Below, piece after piece: positions 1 through 8,314 of a DNA stretch of 33,576 bases. A program made the translations under genes and the position numbers. The DNA lies in assembly GCA_020056715.1 (NCBI GenBank), contig JAGVHG010000070.1, positions 1 through 33,576 of the forward strand, given 5' to 3'. The notes below the pieces were generated by a model. It saw nothing but the letters and a program-made list of their open reading frames with translations. It ran no database searches and had not been told where the DNA came from. Every line of letters begins with the position of its first letter. Positions within the stretch are counted from its first letter, which is position 1. Source of the DNA: Phycisphaerae bacterium (GTDB lineage: Bacteria; Planctomycetota; Phycisphaerae; UBA1845).

Positions 1-1350
1 CACCCGGATTGGCGAGTGGCGGAACAGGAGCTTGACCGGACGTGGCCCGACTTGGCGCGGGAACTGGGGCTTTCCGCTACCGGGCGGCCAAGGCTCGTCG
101 CCGTGGGTAGGGAGGGCGCGGGCTTCCAAGGCGACGCGATCGGACGGCTCATCCGTAGTCCCGGGCAGCAATACTACTGGCGCATTCAAGACGACGGTCG
201 ATTGTTCCGCTTCGCCATGGCGATTCGTGGGACCAACGTCGATTCTCATCCGAACAAGCTCCGCGGGATCATCGACGTGGCCTTGCCTATCCCGCAGGAT
301 GAAGGGGTTTGGACCTCGGTCGTGACGGCGCTGGCCGGGGCGAGCGGCGCGGTGTTGGCGATCCTTGCGTTCTACATGATTACCCAGCGAATCGTGCTGT
401 CGCCGGTCACCACGTTGCGGAAGGTCGCGGAGCAAGTGGCGACGGGGGACATCGCCGTTCGCTCGACGATCGGCACCGGGGATGAGTTTGAAGAGCTTTC
501 GGATGCTTTCAACAACATGCTGGCGCACCTTACGGCCGCCCAGGAGGTGCAGCGAACGATCAATCGCTCGCTGGATATCAAGCTTGGCCAGCTCGCGGAA
601 GCCAACGTCGCCTTGTACGAATCGAACCGGCTGAAGAGCGAGTTTCTGGCCAACGTGACTCACGAACTTCGCACGCCGTTGGTGTCGATCATCGGGTTCG
701 CCGAGTTGCTACGCGACGCGGCGCAGACGACGGAGATGGACCCTAAGCGGTTAGGAAGGTATTCCGAGAACATCCTTACGAGCGGACGAAGCCTCCTCGA
801 AATCATCAACGATTTACTCGACCTGGCGAAGATCGAGGCGGGGAAGCTCGATCTGCACGTGTCGGAGTTCTCCATCGCGGAATTGTGCAGTGACTTGATC
901 GACTTCGTACGGCCACTCGCCGACAAACGGAACCAAACGCTCGAAGCGCGGCTGGCCGACGACCTGCCCCGATGCCGAAACGATTCCGGTAAGATCAAAC
1001 AAATCCTCTACAATCTGCTGAGCAACGCGGTGAAGTTCACGCCCACGGGCGGGGCGATCTCGCTGGCGGTCGACCGGGATGGGGACCGTTTTGTTCGGTT
1101 GGTCGTCCGCGACACCGGCCCGGGCATCGCCGAATCGCAGCGGCAGGCCATCTTCGAGAAATTCCATCAACTCGATTCCTCCCAGACCCGCGAACATGCC
1201 GGGACCGGGTTGGGTTTGGCGATCACCAAGGAACTGGTCCAGATGCTGGGCGGGACGATCGAGCTTGAAAGCACCGTGGGTGAAGGGGCGTCCTTTATGG
1301 TCAAGCTCCCGATTCATACCGAGCGGGCCACGCTTCGACCGCCGATCTAG
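1..1350 (+). CDS. Sensor histidine kinase, 5'-truncated by the window edge
   Basis: Membrane-bound sensor kinase that should autophosphorylate on His and pass phosphate to a response regulator outside the window. The frame is open to base 1; the GTG at 16 is only the first in-frame start codon, so the true start lies upstream. Codons 1-100 are the end of an extracytoplasmic sensor region resembling the Tll0287-like (DUF3365) type, but without a CxxCH haem site. One TM segment follows (about codons 103-128), then a HAMP domain, a short coiled coil, HisKA with THELRTP (His encoded at 661-663), and HATPase_c with N box (NLLSNAVKFT), G1 (DTGPGI) and G2 (GTGLGL). All kinase motifs are intact and there is no receiver domain. 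The TAG stop overlaps the stop of the convergent small gene by 2 bp. The kinase call is firm; the sensor-domain call is tentative. Confidence 0.9.
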   Translation, partial: HPDWRVAEQELDRTWPDLARELGLSATGRPRLVAVGREGAGFQGDAIGRLIRSPGQQYYWRIQDDGRLFRFAMAIRGTNVDSHPNKLRGIIDVALPIPQDEGVWTSVVTALAGASGAVLAILAFYMITQRIVLSPVTTLRKVAEQVATGDIAVRSTIGTGDEFEELSDAFNNMLAHLTAAQEVQRTINRSLDIKLGQLAEANVALYESNRLKSEFLANVTHELRTPLVSIIGFAELLRDAAQTTEMDPKRLGRYSENILTSGRSLLEIINDLLDLAKIEAGKLDLHVSEFSIAELCSDLIDFVRPLADKRNQTLEARLADDLPRCRNDSGKIKQILYNLLSNAVKFTPTGGAISLAVDRDGDRFVRLVVRDTGPGIAESQRQAIFEKFHQLDSSQTREHAGTGLGLAITKELVQMLGGTIELESTVGEGASFMVKLPIHTERATLRPPI

Positions 1351-1610
1351 TTGATGCCCAAGACCGACGGCCATGTTCCGTCATAGGGCAGCGAAAAGAC
1401 CATTTGAATGCGCTCAGCGCGATCGGGTTTCCCGTCGATCAGTAGCCGAACGGCCTGCTCTAACTGAAGATACCGATGGTCCGAGCGGGTCTTCGCGGCG
1501 TCGTTGGCCCGATCGATCCGGTCCAGACCGGCCGCGATGTCCAACATGCGGTGGCGGATTTCGAGGAAATTGCGGTCCAATACTTCGATGGCCGTTCGGG
1601 CTGTGGGCAT
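1347..1610 (-). CDS. Conserved small hypothetical protein (87 aa)
   Basis: Small, charged, mostly helical protein of unknown function. An ATG at 1610 is preceded by GGAG nine bases upstream and is preferred to the longer in-frame start at 1655, which adds a low-quality N-terminus. The sequence (LDRNFLEIRHRMLDIAAGLDRI near the start, AERIQMVFSLPYD near the end) looks like a real folded protein rather than a shadow ORF, and no competing gene lies on the other strand here. There is no signal peptide, TM segment or Cys motif. It is convergent with the histidine kinase, with the stop codons interlocked, and divergent from comM. I recall similar sequences among planctomycete hypotheticals but cannot assign a role. 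Confidence 0.65.
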   Translation of the reverse strand: MPTARTAIEVLDRNFLEIRHRMLDIAAGLDRIDRANDAAKTRSDHRYLQLEQAVRLLIDGKPDRAERIQMVFSLPYDGTWPSVLGIN

Positions 1611-1726
1611 GGGTTCTTCTCCAGGTTCTCGTTCATCGTGTAATGTATCGCACAAATGCCTCGTGGAAAATCGCGGATCGAAGGTTCGATCTCGCCCATG
1701 TCCATCGGTGAAGTTACAATGCCCCC

Positions 1727-3256
1727 GTGGTAGCCCGTCTACACAGTGCGACTTTCTGCGGCATCGAGGCCGTCCCCGTGGAGGTGGAGGTCGATGTCTC
1801 CCCCCGCGGCTTCGCCGCTCCCATTCTGGTCGGTCTCCCCGACGCCGCGGTGAAGGAAAGCACCGAGCGCGTCCGCACCGCCATGCAGAACTCCGGGTAT
1901 TCCTTCCCCCGCAATCGGACGGTCATCAATCTCGCCCCCGCCGACTTGCGCAAGGAGGGCCCGGCCTTCGACCTGCCGATCGCCTTAGGAGTCCTTTTCG
2001 CAAGCGGCGATGTCGTTTCGGATAGCCCTGGCCAGTATCTAGTCGTCGGCGAGTTGGCCTTGGATGGGCGCGTCCGGCCGACCACCGGGGTGTTGTCCGT
2101 GGCCCTGCTCGCCAAGCAGCAGGGATTTCGCGGGGTGATCGTTCCCGCGGACAATGCCGCGGAGGCGGCCGTCGTCGAAGCGATCGATGTCATCCCCGTG
2201 GCATCTCTCACCCAGGCCGTGGGGTTCCTCGCCGGCCAGCTTCCGCTCGAACCCAAGGCCATCGACGTGGAGGCCGTCTTCGCCCAGTCCGCGCACTACG
2301 ACTGCGACTTCAGCGAGGTCCGCGGGCAGGAGCACGTTAAGCGGGCCATGATTATCGCCGCATCCGGCGGACACAACGTACTCCTCATCGGCCCGCCCGG
2401 ATCGGGCAAGACCATGCTCGCCAAACGCCTGCCCACGATTCTGCCGCCGCTGACCCTCGAAGAATCGGTCGAGGCCACGCGCATTCATTCCGTATCCGGC
2501 GAACTGCCGCCGGGGACGGCGCTGCTCGCCCGGCGGCCAGTGCGTAGCCCGCATCACTCAGCGAGCATGCCGGCGTTGGTGGGCGGCGGCACAATCCCGC
2601 AAGCGGGTGAGGTTTCGTTGGCCCACTATGGTGTTCTTTTCTTAGATGAGTTTCCGGAGTTCTCGCGGGCCTCGTTGGAGGCGCTGCGGCAGCCGTTGGA
2701 GGACGCCCAAGTCACCATCGCCAGAGCGCACGGAACGGTCAGCTTCCCAGCCTCGTTTACGCTCGTAGCGGCGATGAATCCCTGCCCCTGCGGCTACTAC
2801 ACCGACCCGCGAAAACCGTGCAAGTGTACGCCGCTGCAGATCGACAAGTACCTCTCACGCATCAGCGGGCCGCTGCTCGATCGAATCGATATCCACATCG
2901 AGGTTCCCGGCGTGCCGTTTTCGGCGCTGCGGAGTCAAACCGACGGGACCCCGTCGTCGGCCATGCGTGAACAGGTATTGGCCACACGAGATCGGCAACA
3001 CAATCGCTTCGGTGATAACGCCGCGATGGTCAATGGCCGCATGTCGGGCAAACTGTTGCGAAAGTTCTGCAAACTCGACGACGCCGGTGAATCCGTGCTG
3101 CGTCAAGCCATGACCGAGCTAGGCCTCTCCGCCCGCGCCCACGACAAAATCCTCCGCGTCGCCCGCACCATCGCCGACCTGGCCGACCGTGACGACGTCC
3201 GCGCGGAGGACGTGCTGGAGGCCATCCACTATCGGCGATTGGATCGACAATTGTAG
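1727..3256 (+). CDS. comM: YifB/ComM family Mg-chelatase-like AAA+ ATPase
   Basis: Cytoplasmic AAA+ ATPase of the YifB/ComM family. Characterised ComM proteins are hexameric branch-migration helicases that help integrate DNA taken up by natural transformation. The 509 residues match the usual family length. The N-terminal ChlI-like domain (about 20-140) carries GLPDAAVKESTERVR. The P-loop ATPase follows: Walker A GPPGSGKT (222-229), Walker B LFLDEF (304-309), an NPCPCG/CKC cysteine patch (351-367), and SGPLLDRIDIH (380-390) with the arginine-finger region. A C-terminal Mg_chelatase_C helical domain ends the protein. The GTG start is chosen because family members begin M-x-A-R-x-H-S-A; no strong Shine-Dalgarno is visible. 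It ends 40 bp before the serine hydrolase, which may be co-transcribed. Whether the host is naturally competent cannot be told from this window. Confidence 0.95.
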   Translation: MVARLHSATFCGIEAVPVEVEVDVSPRGFAAPILVGLPDAAVKESTERVRTAMQNSGYSFPRNRTVINLAPADLRKEGPAFDLPIALGVLFASGDVVSDSPGQYLVVGELALDGRVRPTTGVLSVALLAKQQGFRGVIVPADNAAEAAVVEAIDVIPVASLTQAVGFLAGQLPLEPKAIDVEAVFAQSAHYDCDFSEVRGQEHVKRAMIIAASGGHNVLLIGPPGSGKTMLAKRLPTILPPLTLEESVEATRIHSVSGELPPGTALLARRPVRSPHHSASMPALVGGGTIPQAGEVSLAHYGVLFLDEFPEFSRASLEALRQPLEDAQVTIARAHGTVSFPASFTLVAAMNPCPCGYYTDPRKPCKCTPLQIDKYLSRISGPLLDRIDIHIEVPGVPFSALRSQTDGTPSSAMREQVLATRDRQHNRFGDNAAMVNGRMSGKLLRKFCKLDDAGESVLRQAMTELGLSARAHDKILRVARTIADLADRDDVRAEDVLEAIHYRRLDRQL

Positions 3257-3296
3257 GGTAAAATCACGTTCAGGACACCGGCAACGGAGCATCGTC

Positions 3297-4937
3297 ATGA
3301 TTTTGCGAATGGGTACATGGTTCGCTTTGGGTTGCAGTATGGCGCAGGCCTCCGGGCGCATTCCCGCCGATGTCAGCGAGCACATTGCGCAGCGAGTCGA
3401 GCAGGGCGACTGCGTGGGGGTCGTGCTGTGCATCGTGGACGCGCAAGGCTCGTGTTGCCTGAGCGAAGGCCGACTTTTCCAAAACAGTGATCGAAAGGTC
3501 GATGAACAGACCGTCTTCGAAATCGGCTCGATCACCAAGGCGTTCACGGGTGTATTGCTGGCCGACATGGTTGAGCGAGGCGAAGTCGCACTCGACGATA
3601 CGGTGCAGAAATATCTCCCCGAAGACGCAAAGATGCCTAAGCGCGGCGATAAGCAGATCACGCTGCGCGATCTGGCCACCCACCGTTCCGGCCTGCCGCG
3701 GCTGCCCGACAATCTCGAACCCAGCGACCCCGACAATCCGTATGCTGATTATACGGAGAAGCGACTGCTGGAATTTCTGGGCAAGCACGAACTCACCCGC
3801 GATATCGGCGAGAAGTATGAGTACTCCAATTTGGGCGGGGGCCTGTTGGGCTATGCGTTGTCGCGGCGGGCCGGCAAGCCGTACGAGCAACTCGTCGTTG
3901 AACGGATCTGTACGCCACTGGAAATGAAGAGCACTCGCATCACGCTCACTGATGACATGAAGTCGCGGCTGGCGAAGGGACATTCCGGCGGCAAGCAGGT
4001 GAAAAACTGGGACATGGACGCGCTGGCCGGTGCGGGAGCGCTGCGCTCCACGCCTTTGGATTTGGTCAGCTTCATCGAGGCCAACTTCAAGGCCGCCGAC
4101 ACGTCGATCTCGAAGGCGCTTCGGGCTTCGTACAAAGATCGCGTGGCAACGGGCACGCCGAATCTTTCCATCGGCCTCGGTTGGCACATCTGGAACAAGC
4201 ACGGCACGGAAATCATCTGGCACAACGGCGGGACGGGCGGCTATCGCAGTGCTTTCGGTTTCGCCCCGGATAAAAAGCTCGGCGCGGTCGTGCTGACCAA
4301 TTCGGATTTCGATCTGGACGGCGTGATGTTGCACGCGCTCGAGCCGAAGTTTGAACTTCCCGCGGTCAAGAAAGCCGCGAAAGTCGCGGGAGCGGCGCTG
4401 GAAGATTTTGTCGGTTTTTATGAACTTCAGCCCGAGATCATCATCCACATCACGCGCGAAGGAGACCAGCCTTTCGCGCAGCTTACCGGGCAGCCGAAGT
4501 TCCCGGTGTTCGCGGAAAGCGATTCGAAATTTTTCTTCAAGGTCGTCGATGCGCAAATCAGCTTCGTGCGCGGCGCGGACGGGAAAGTAGACCATCTGGT
4601 CCTTCACCAGAATGGAAACCACAAGTGTGAAAAACTCAAGGATTACAAACCGACGGTTCAGGTCGAGGTCCCCGTCGATCTGAAAATTCTCGCTCAATAC
4701 GTGGGCAAGTACGAACTTAAGCCGGGGATTGAGTTTGACGTCAAGCTCGAGGACGGTCAGCTCAAGGTCATGATCACCGGCCAGCCGCGATTTCCGGTGT
4801 TTGCCACGTCGGAGAACAAGTTCTTCTACAAGGCCGTCGAGGCCCAGCTCACCTTCGTGAGGGACGACGCGGGCAAAGTCACCAGCCTGGTTCTCCACCA
4901 AGGTGGAATGGAACAGACGGCCAAGCGAAAAGATTAA
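3297..4937 (+). CDS. Exported serine hydrolase (beta-lactamase/esterase class C fold) with two tandem C-terminal domains
   Basis: Secreted member of the serine beta-lactamase/penicillin-binding protein/esterase superfamily, 546 aa from the ATG at 3297 (GGAG seven bases upstream). The longer frame would overlap comM and adds non-signal sequence. The N-terminus MILRMGTWFALGCSMAQASG is a likely signal peptide. Catalytic motifs are SITK (Ser78, Lys81), YSN (Tyr176-Asn178) and HNGG (from His309), the last in place of KTG as in many esterase or peptidase members. Two homologous domains of about 80 residues follow, at about 370-455 and 465-546. Each starts YxGxYEL and includes TGQPxFPVFA and LVLHQ. 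They resemble DUF3471-type beta domains. The substrate is unknown: amino-acid esters, peptides or peptidoglycan fragments are all possible. The fold class is firm; a role in antibiotic resistance is not supported. Confidence 0.9.
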   Translation: MILRMGTWFALGCSMAQASGRIPADVSEHIAQRVEQGDCVGVVLCIVDAQGSCCLSEGRLFQNSDRKVDEQTVFEIGSITKAFTGVLLADMVERGEVALDDTVQKYLPEDAKMPKRGDKQITLRDLATHRSGLPRLPDNLEPSDPDNPYADYTEKRLLEFLGKHELTRDIGEKYEYSNLGGGLLGYALSRRAGKPYEQLVVERICTPLEMKSTRITLTDDMKSRLAKGHSGGKQVKNWDMDALAGAGALRSTPLDLVSFIEANFKAADTSISKALRASYKDRVATGTPNLSIGLGWHIWNKHGTEIIWHNGGTGGYRSAFGFAPDKKLGAVVLTNSDFDLDGVMLHALEPKFELPAVKKAAKVAGAALEDFVGFYELQPEIIIHITREGDQPFAQLTGQPKFPVFAESDSKFFFKVVDAQISFVRGADGKVDHLVLHQNGNHKCEKLKDYKPTVQVEVPVDLKILAQYVGKYELKPGIEFDVKLEDGQLKVMITGQPRFPVFATSENKFFYKAVEAQLTFVRDDAGKVTSLVLHQGGMEQTAKRKD

Positions 4938-5233
4938 TTCGCCACGAGATTAGCTAGAAAACGAATGGGTGCATCAAGAGGCGCCGGGTGCCGCTGCAGT
5001 GTCAGCGGAGTGGGCGACACACCAACCGCCCGTTCCCAGAAGTGACGCCTGAACCGACCCATTCGTCCCCGCGGAACGACCCCGCAAAAAATTCCGCGTG
5101 TTCTCATCATACCTTAAGGTTTGATCTGGTATTATCCCCGTTGAAAGTGACGGTCCCCGGCGAACGGGTGGAGTTGGTGTCCGTCGAAACCCAATGACGG
5201 AGTGGCGTCAGGATTACTTTCAAGGAGAAACCG
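4938..5233. other. Intergenic region with small inverted repeats
   Basis: No convincing gene is present; an open frame from 4988 on the plus strand lacks any recognisable protein features. A 6-bp stem (CCGCTG at 4991-4996 with CAGCGG at 5003-5008) could be a weak terminator after the serine hydrolase but has no T tract. A wider inverted pair, CGAATGGGT at 4962-4970 and ACCCATTCG at 5057-5065, encloses it. Confidence 0.4.
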
Positions 5234-5758
5234 ATGAAAAACAGGATGTGGTTGAGAGCATGCGGTGGGGTCGCAGTCGCGCTACTCGGTGGGCTAATGG
5301 CATGCGCACAACCGAAACCGGCAGCACTAGAGCAGGAGCGGAAGGTGAAGGAGGCCGAAGTGCCCAAGGTCGCGTTCGACGCCCTCAAGAAGATGGCCGA
5401 CAAGGCGACCATCACGGAATTCGCCGAGGAGATCGAGCACGGGCACAAGTTCTACGAGGGCTCCTGGACCGGTCCGAACGGAAAAGTTGATTGTCTCGTT
5501 ACGGAAACCGGCGATCTCGTGGAGACCGAGGAAATCATCTCCGCCGACAAGGTTCCGGCTGCGTCGCGGGCCGCGGCGGAGAAGGAGGCCGGCAAGGAGG
5601 CCAAGCTCACGTGGGAGAAGAAGACGGTCGTGATGTACGAGGTCCAATACAAAAAGGGCGACAAGGGCCAAGAGATGATTCTCACTCCCGACGGCCGTCG
5701 CTACCACGAAGAAGGTGAGAAAAACGGCGAAAAAGACGACGACGAAGGCGACGAATAA
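5234..5758 (+). CDS. PepSY-like domain lipoprotein
   Basis: Predicted exported lipoprotein of 174 aa. The basic N-terminus and hydrophobic stretch end in lipobox LMAC (21-24), with Cys24 the acylation site. Residues 40-155 look like a PepSY-like (PF11396-type) fold: paired helix-strand units such as KVAFDALKKMADKATITEF, then YEGSW and DGKVDCLVTETGDLVE-type strands. The protein ends in an acidic, lysine-rich tail (EKNGEKDDDEGDE). PepSY-like proteins are generally envelope proteins, some binding or inhibiting peptidases; no specific partner can be named here. The start is well supported by AAGGAG seven bases before the ATG. The gene stands alone between the serine hydrolase and tRNA-Ser. Family assignment is by pattern and moderately sure; the lipoprotein call is stronger. 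Confidence 0.75.
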   Translation: MKNRMWLRACGGVAVALLGGLMACAQPKPAALEQERKVKEAEVPKVAFDALKKMADKATITEFAEEIEHGHKFYEGSWTGPNGKVDCLVTETGDLVETEEIISADKVPAASRAAAEKEAGKEAKLTWEKKTVVMYEVQYKKGDKGQEMILTPDGRRYHEEGEKNGEKDDDEGDE

Positions 5759-5801
5759 CGCGGCGCATCATTCGATCTTCGTCGCTAAGTAGCGGATTCG
5801 C

Positions 5802-5830
5802 TTGACCGAATGGGTGATGGGACGCATGAT
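5802..5830 (+). promoter_or_regulatory. Candidate sigma70-type promoter for tRNA-Ser
   Basis: TTGACC at 5802-5807 (5/6 match to the -35 consensus) lies 17 bp before CATGAT at 5825-5830 (4/6 match to -10). Transcription would start about 36 bases before the mature tRNA end. This is based on sequence match only. Confidence 0.35.
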
Positions 5831-5873
5831 GCGATTCTTCGCGAGCGCTGCCTGATCGCGCTCGCGTTCTGTG

Positions 5874-5960
5874 GGAGCGGTGTCCGAGTGGCTGAAGGGA
5901 CCGCACTGGAAATGCGGTGTGTGGGCAACTGCACCGAGGGTTCGAATCCCTCCCGCTCCG
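5874..5960 (+). tRNA. tRNA-Ser (anticodon GGA)
   Basis: An 87-nt type II tRNA. The 7-bp acceptor stem pairs GGAGCGG (5874-5880) with CCGCTCC (5953-5959), with discriminator G at 5960. The anticodon stem pairs CCGCA with TGCGG around loop CTGGAAA, giving anticodon GGA, which reads UCC/UCU. A long variable arm (around GTGGGCAACTGCAC) is diagnostic of tRNA-Ser. The T arm has GAGGG/CCCTC around TTCGAAT. CCA is not encoded. A long inverted repeat begins three bases downstream. Confidence 0.96.
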
Positions 5961-5962
5961 AT

Positions 5963-6051
5963 TCAGAGCCGGGAGCGGAAGCGACCGGATGGAACGACCG
6001 GTCGAACGCAATCCGAAGACCGAATCGGGTCGCTTCCGCTCCCCGCTCTGA
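5963..6051. repeat. Long inverted repeat (GAGCCGGxAGCGGxAGCGACCGG family), possible bidirectional terminator
   Basis: Arms 5963-5986 and 6028-6051 are 24 bp each and complementary with a single mismatch. The 41-bp spacer holds a smaller CGACCGGTCG palindrome. The element fills the space between tRNA-Ser and the convergent protease operon, so it could terminate both. There is no T tract. A related half-copy lies at 10159-10184 (24 of 26 bases the same as 5963-5988). Confidence 0.8.
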
Positions 6052-6068
6052 TCGCGGTTAACGTAGCG

Positions 6069-7265
6069 CTACGGTTCTTCCGGCGCTTCCTCGTGCGGAG
6101 ATGGGGCAGGCGTCGAGGGATCAAACGGTTCGGACAATTCCGGCAACGGCCCCAGCTCGCTGCTGCGGGCCAAGGTCGCGACGGCGCTGAACTCAACGCC
6201 ATCGCGCTCGACATCAAGCGTCACTTGCTCACCGGCGGGGATCATGTAGATGGCCTGCACGAGTTGCCCATAATGCAGGACCGGCCGACCGTTCACACGC
6301 ACGATTTTGTCGCCCGGTCGAAGTCCCGCGGCATGGGCGGGCGACGGCTCGGCGATCTTAAGAATCACCACCGCACCGGGCGAACGAGGGTCGATGTTGA
6401 AACCGAGCCACCCGCGGTAGACCGACCCGCGGGTCATCAGTGTTTCAACGATCGCGTCGAGGCGGTGCTTGGGAACGGCGAACCCCACGCCGGAATCGTA
6501 CAACTCCACCCCCGCCAGTTCTCCGGCCCGCTGGGCCATGGGAACGCATATGCCGATTACCCGGCCTTCGAGATCGCAGAGCGGCCCGCCGTAGTTTGCA
6601 GGGTTGAGCTTGGCGTCCGTTTGAATCGCGTTGCCGCGCATTCGGTTCACGGCGCTGATGATCCCCACGGTCAGCGAAGGGTCGTTGCCGCCGAAGCCCA
6701 GCCCCAACGCGACCGTCGACTGCCCCACGCGCAACCCGTCAACCGTGCTCCATTGGGGCGGAGTGAGTCCGGACGCCTCGACTTTCAACAGCGCGATCTT
6801 ACGAACCTGGTCGCGGGCGATCAGATCGGCGGCCACGCGCCGGCCGTCCGAAAGCGTCACTGTGATGAGCGCCGGCTCGCGGGCGAAGTTGAAGCTGCTG
6901 GTCACGATGTATCCATCGGCGGAATAGACCAATCCCGTCGTCGGTCCGTCGGCGACGACGAACCCGGACCCGGGATCGTCGCGGAACGGGTTCTGCAAAC
7001 GCGGCGGGGGCGGCGGGCCTTCCTCGTCGGGGTCGGTCGGTTTGGGTTTTTCAGGCGGCTGCGGCGCTGCCGGCTGCGTGCCGCCGACGGTTTCAATGCG
7101 CACCAACGACGGCCGTAGCTTCGTCGCCACGGCTCGGAAGCGCTTCTGAGACGCCCGCAGGACTTCACCATCGTCCGCGACTGGCGCTTGTCCCAGCGTG
7201 ATATTCGCGGCGAACAAGACTAGCCCGGCAAAACCGAATACGAGTTGGTACTTGCGCTTACCCAT
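6069..7265 (-). CDS. HtrA-like trypsin/PDZ protein lacking the catalytic triad (pseudoprotease)
   Basis: Third gene of the minus-strand HtrA-like trio, 398 aa, exported (N-terminal hydrophobic segment ending near LGQA). The trypsin-like domain spans about 45-270 and a PDZ domain about 280-355 (GWLGF start, GLRPGDKIVRVNGRPV). Compared with HtrA, the His of TNAHVV is Phe125 (TSSFNF), the Asp of TDLALLKV is Lys156 (RKIALLKV), and the Ser of GNSGGPL is Tyr225 (ANYGGPL). The fold-determining residues around them are kept, so this looks like a maintained non-catalytic protein, not a decayed gene. A proline/acid-rich stretch (about 65-95) precedes the core and the C-terminus is also Pro/Glu-rich. 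The ATG shares one base with the TGA of the upstream gene, and GGAG lies eight bases before it. Likely a PDZ adaptor or regulator; the partner is inferred. Confidence 0.88.
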   Translation of the reverse strand: MGKRKYQLVFGFAGLVLFAANITLGQAPVADDGEVLRASQKRFRAVATKLRPSLVRIETVGGTQPAAPQPPEKPKPTDPDEEGPPPPPRLQNPFRDDPGSGFVVADGPTTGLVYSADGYIVTSSFNFAREPALITVTLSDGRRVAADLIARDQVRKIALLKVEASGLTPPQWSTVDGLRVGQSTVALGLGFGGNDPSLTVGIISAVNRMRGNAIQTDAKLNPANYGGPLCDLEGRVIGICVPMAQRAGELAGVELYDSGVGFAVPKHRLDAIVETLMTRGSVYRGWLGFNIDPRSPGAVVILKIAEPSPAHAAGLRPGDKIVRVNGRPVLHYGQLVQAIYMIPAGEQVTLDVERDGVEFSAVATLARSSELGPLPELSEPFDPSTPAPSPHEEAPEEP

Positions 7266-8314
7266 CACCGTTTCTCCGGCTCCAGGCGGATGGTGACAAC
7301 GTTGCGTCCCCGGCGGATCACCAGGTCGATTCCCTCGCCCGTCGCGATGGAGCGCAACCGCTCGTCGTATTCCTCCGGGTTGGCCACGTTCTTCCCGTTC
7401 AGCGAAAGAATCAGATCATCCTGCCGCACGCCCGCAAGTTCCGCCGCCGAACCTCGCCGCACGCGATCCACCATCGGCGGGATGTCGCGGTACCCGGTCC
7501 GCGTCAAGCGGATGCCCGGATCGACGCCGCCCTTGCTCGCGTTTGCTTCAGCGAGAGCATCACGCGGCGTCACCCCGGTCGCCTCCTTGAAAAACTCGCA
7601 CAGCACGTCGCGAGGCATGGCGTAATTGAAATGCGTATGCGTAAGGTTGGACACCACTTCCCGCCCGATCATCCCCACAAATCGCCCCTCGACATCGACC
7701 ACGGCGCTTCCCGGTGCTCCCGGATTGCTGGTGATCGCGTCGATGACCAGTACGTCCCCTTGGTAGGGGAACTCTTTCACCGAGCGACGCGCGTCGAGCC
7801 GAGTCCTGGCCGAAAAGACCCCGTGTACGACGGAGACCGGTTCCGCTCCGTCGGCGACTTTGAAGGGATTGCCCGCTGCGAGCACCCAGTCGCCGGGTCG
7901 CAACGCGGCCTCCTCCGCGGCCCCACACTTCAAGTCGAAAAATGTGAAGGGACCGGTGGAACGCAATTCGTTCGCGGGGTCTCCGCTTTGATCCGGCGGC
8001 TTGAGCCGCAACAAGGCTAATTGCCTTGCGTTGTCGCGATGAACGACTTCGGCCTCGTAATGCGTGCCATTGGATGTCACCGCACGAACCTGGCGTGCGT
8101 CGATGAGCAGCGAAAACACCGTCAGCACCAGTCCGTCGGACGAAACCACCACGCCCGTTCCGTACCCGGCCTGCGCCCCCACACCCAGTCCGTACAGCTT
8201 CACCACCCGCGGCATGGCCGCGTCAATCGCGCGATCGAACCCTCCGCCCCGCGCCGCAATCGGCGTGATAAGGCTTGCGATGAGGAGGCAACAAACGATC
8301 CGCGATGCCGTCAC
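7265..8314 (-). CDS. Second catalytically dead HtrA-like trypsin/PDZ protein
   Basis: Middle gene of the trio, 349 aa. The GTG at 8314 is preferred because it overlaps the upstream stop as GTGA and gives a clean signal peptide (TASRIVCCLLIASLITPIAARG after the start); the next in-frame start, TTG at 8329, lies inside the upstream gene. The trypsin-like fold (about 25-255) is followed by a PDZ domain (about 265-345; AELAGVRQDDLILSLNGKNV). Triad positions are all altered: His to Ser68 (LTVFSLL for LTNxHVV), Asp to Gln98 (RQLALLRL), Ser to Pro201 (NPGAPGSAV for NPGNSGGPL). The substitutions differ from those in the downstream gene, so the two lost catalysis by different changes or from different ancestors. 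It should be periplasmic or surface-exposed and non-proteolytic. Translational coupling to its neighbours suggests fixed stoichiometry. Confidence 0.87.
   Translation of the reverse strand: MTASRIVCCLLIASLITPIAARGGGFDRAIDAAMPRVVKLYGLGVGAQAGYGTGVVVSSDGLVLTVFSLLIDARQVRAVTSNGTHYEAEVVHRDNARQLALLRLKPPDQSGDPANELRSTGPFTFFDLKCGAAEEAALRPGDWVLAAGNPFKVADGAEPVSVVHGVFSARTRLDARRSVKEFPYQGDVLVIDAITSNPGAPGSAVVDVEGRFVGMIGREVVSNLTHTHFNYAMPRDVLCEFFKEATGVTPRDALAEANASKGGVDPGIRLTRTGYRDIPPMVDRVRRGSAAELAGVRQDDLILSLNGKNVANPEEYDERLRSIATGEGIDLVIRRGRNVVTIRLEPEKR

Noticed and set aside
3270-4901. 543-codon open frame antisense to the serine hydrolase
   Set aside because: It mirrors the codon structure of a well-supported gene in a GC-rich genome, is rich in Arg/Val/Asp/His, and has no recognisable domain.
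5874-5960. tRNA-Ser as an integration site for a genomic island
   Set aside because: No integrase gene and no second copy of the tRNA 3' end were found in the window.
5871-7118. 415-codon plus-strand frame starting inside tRNA-Ser
   Set aside because: It runs antisense through the third HtrA-like gene and begins in a tRNA and a repeat; no protein features.
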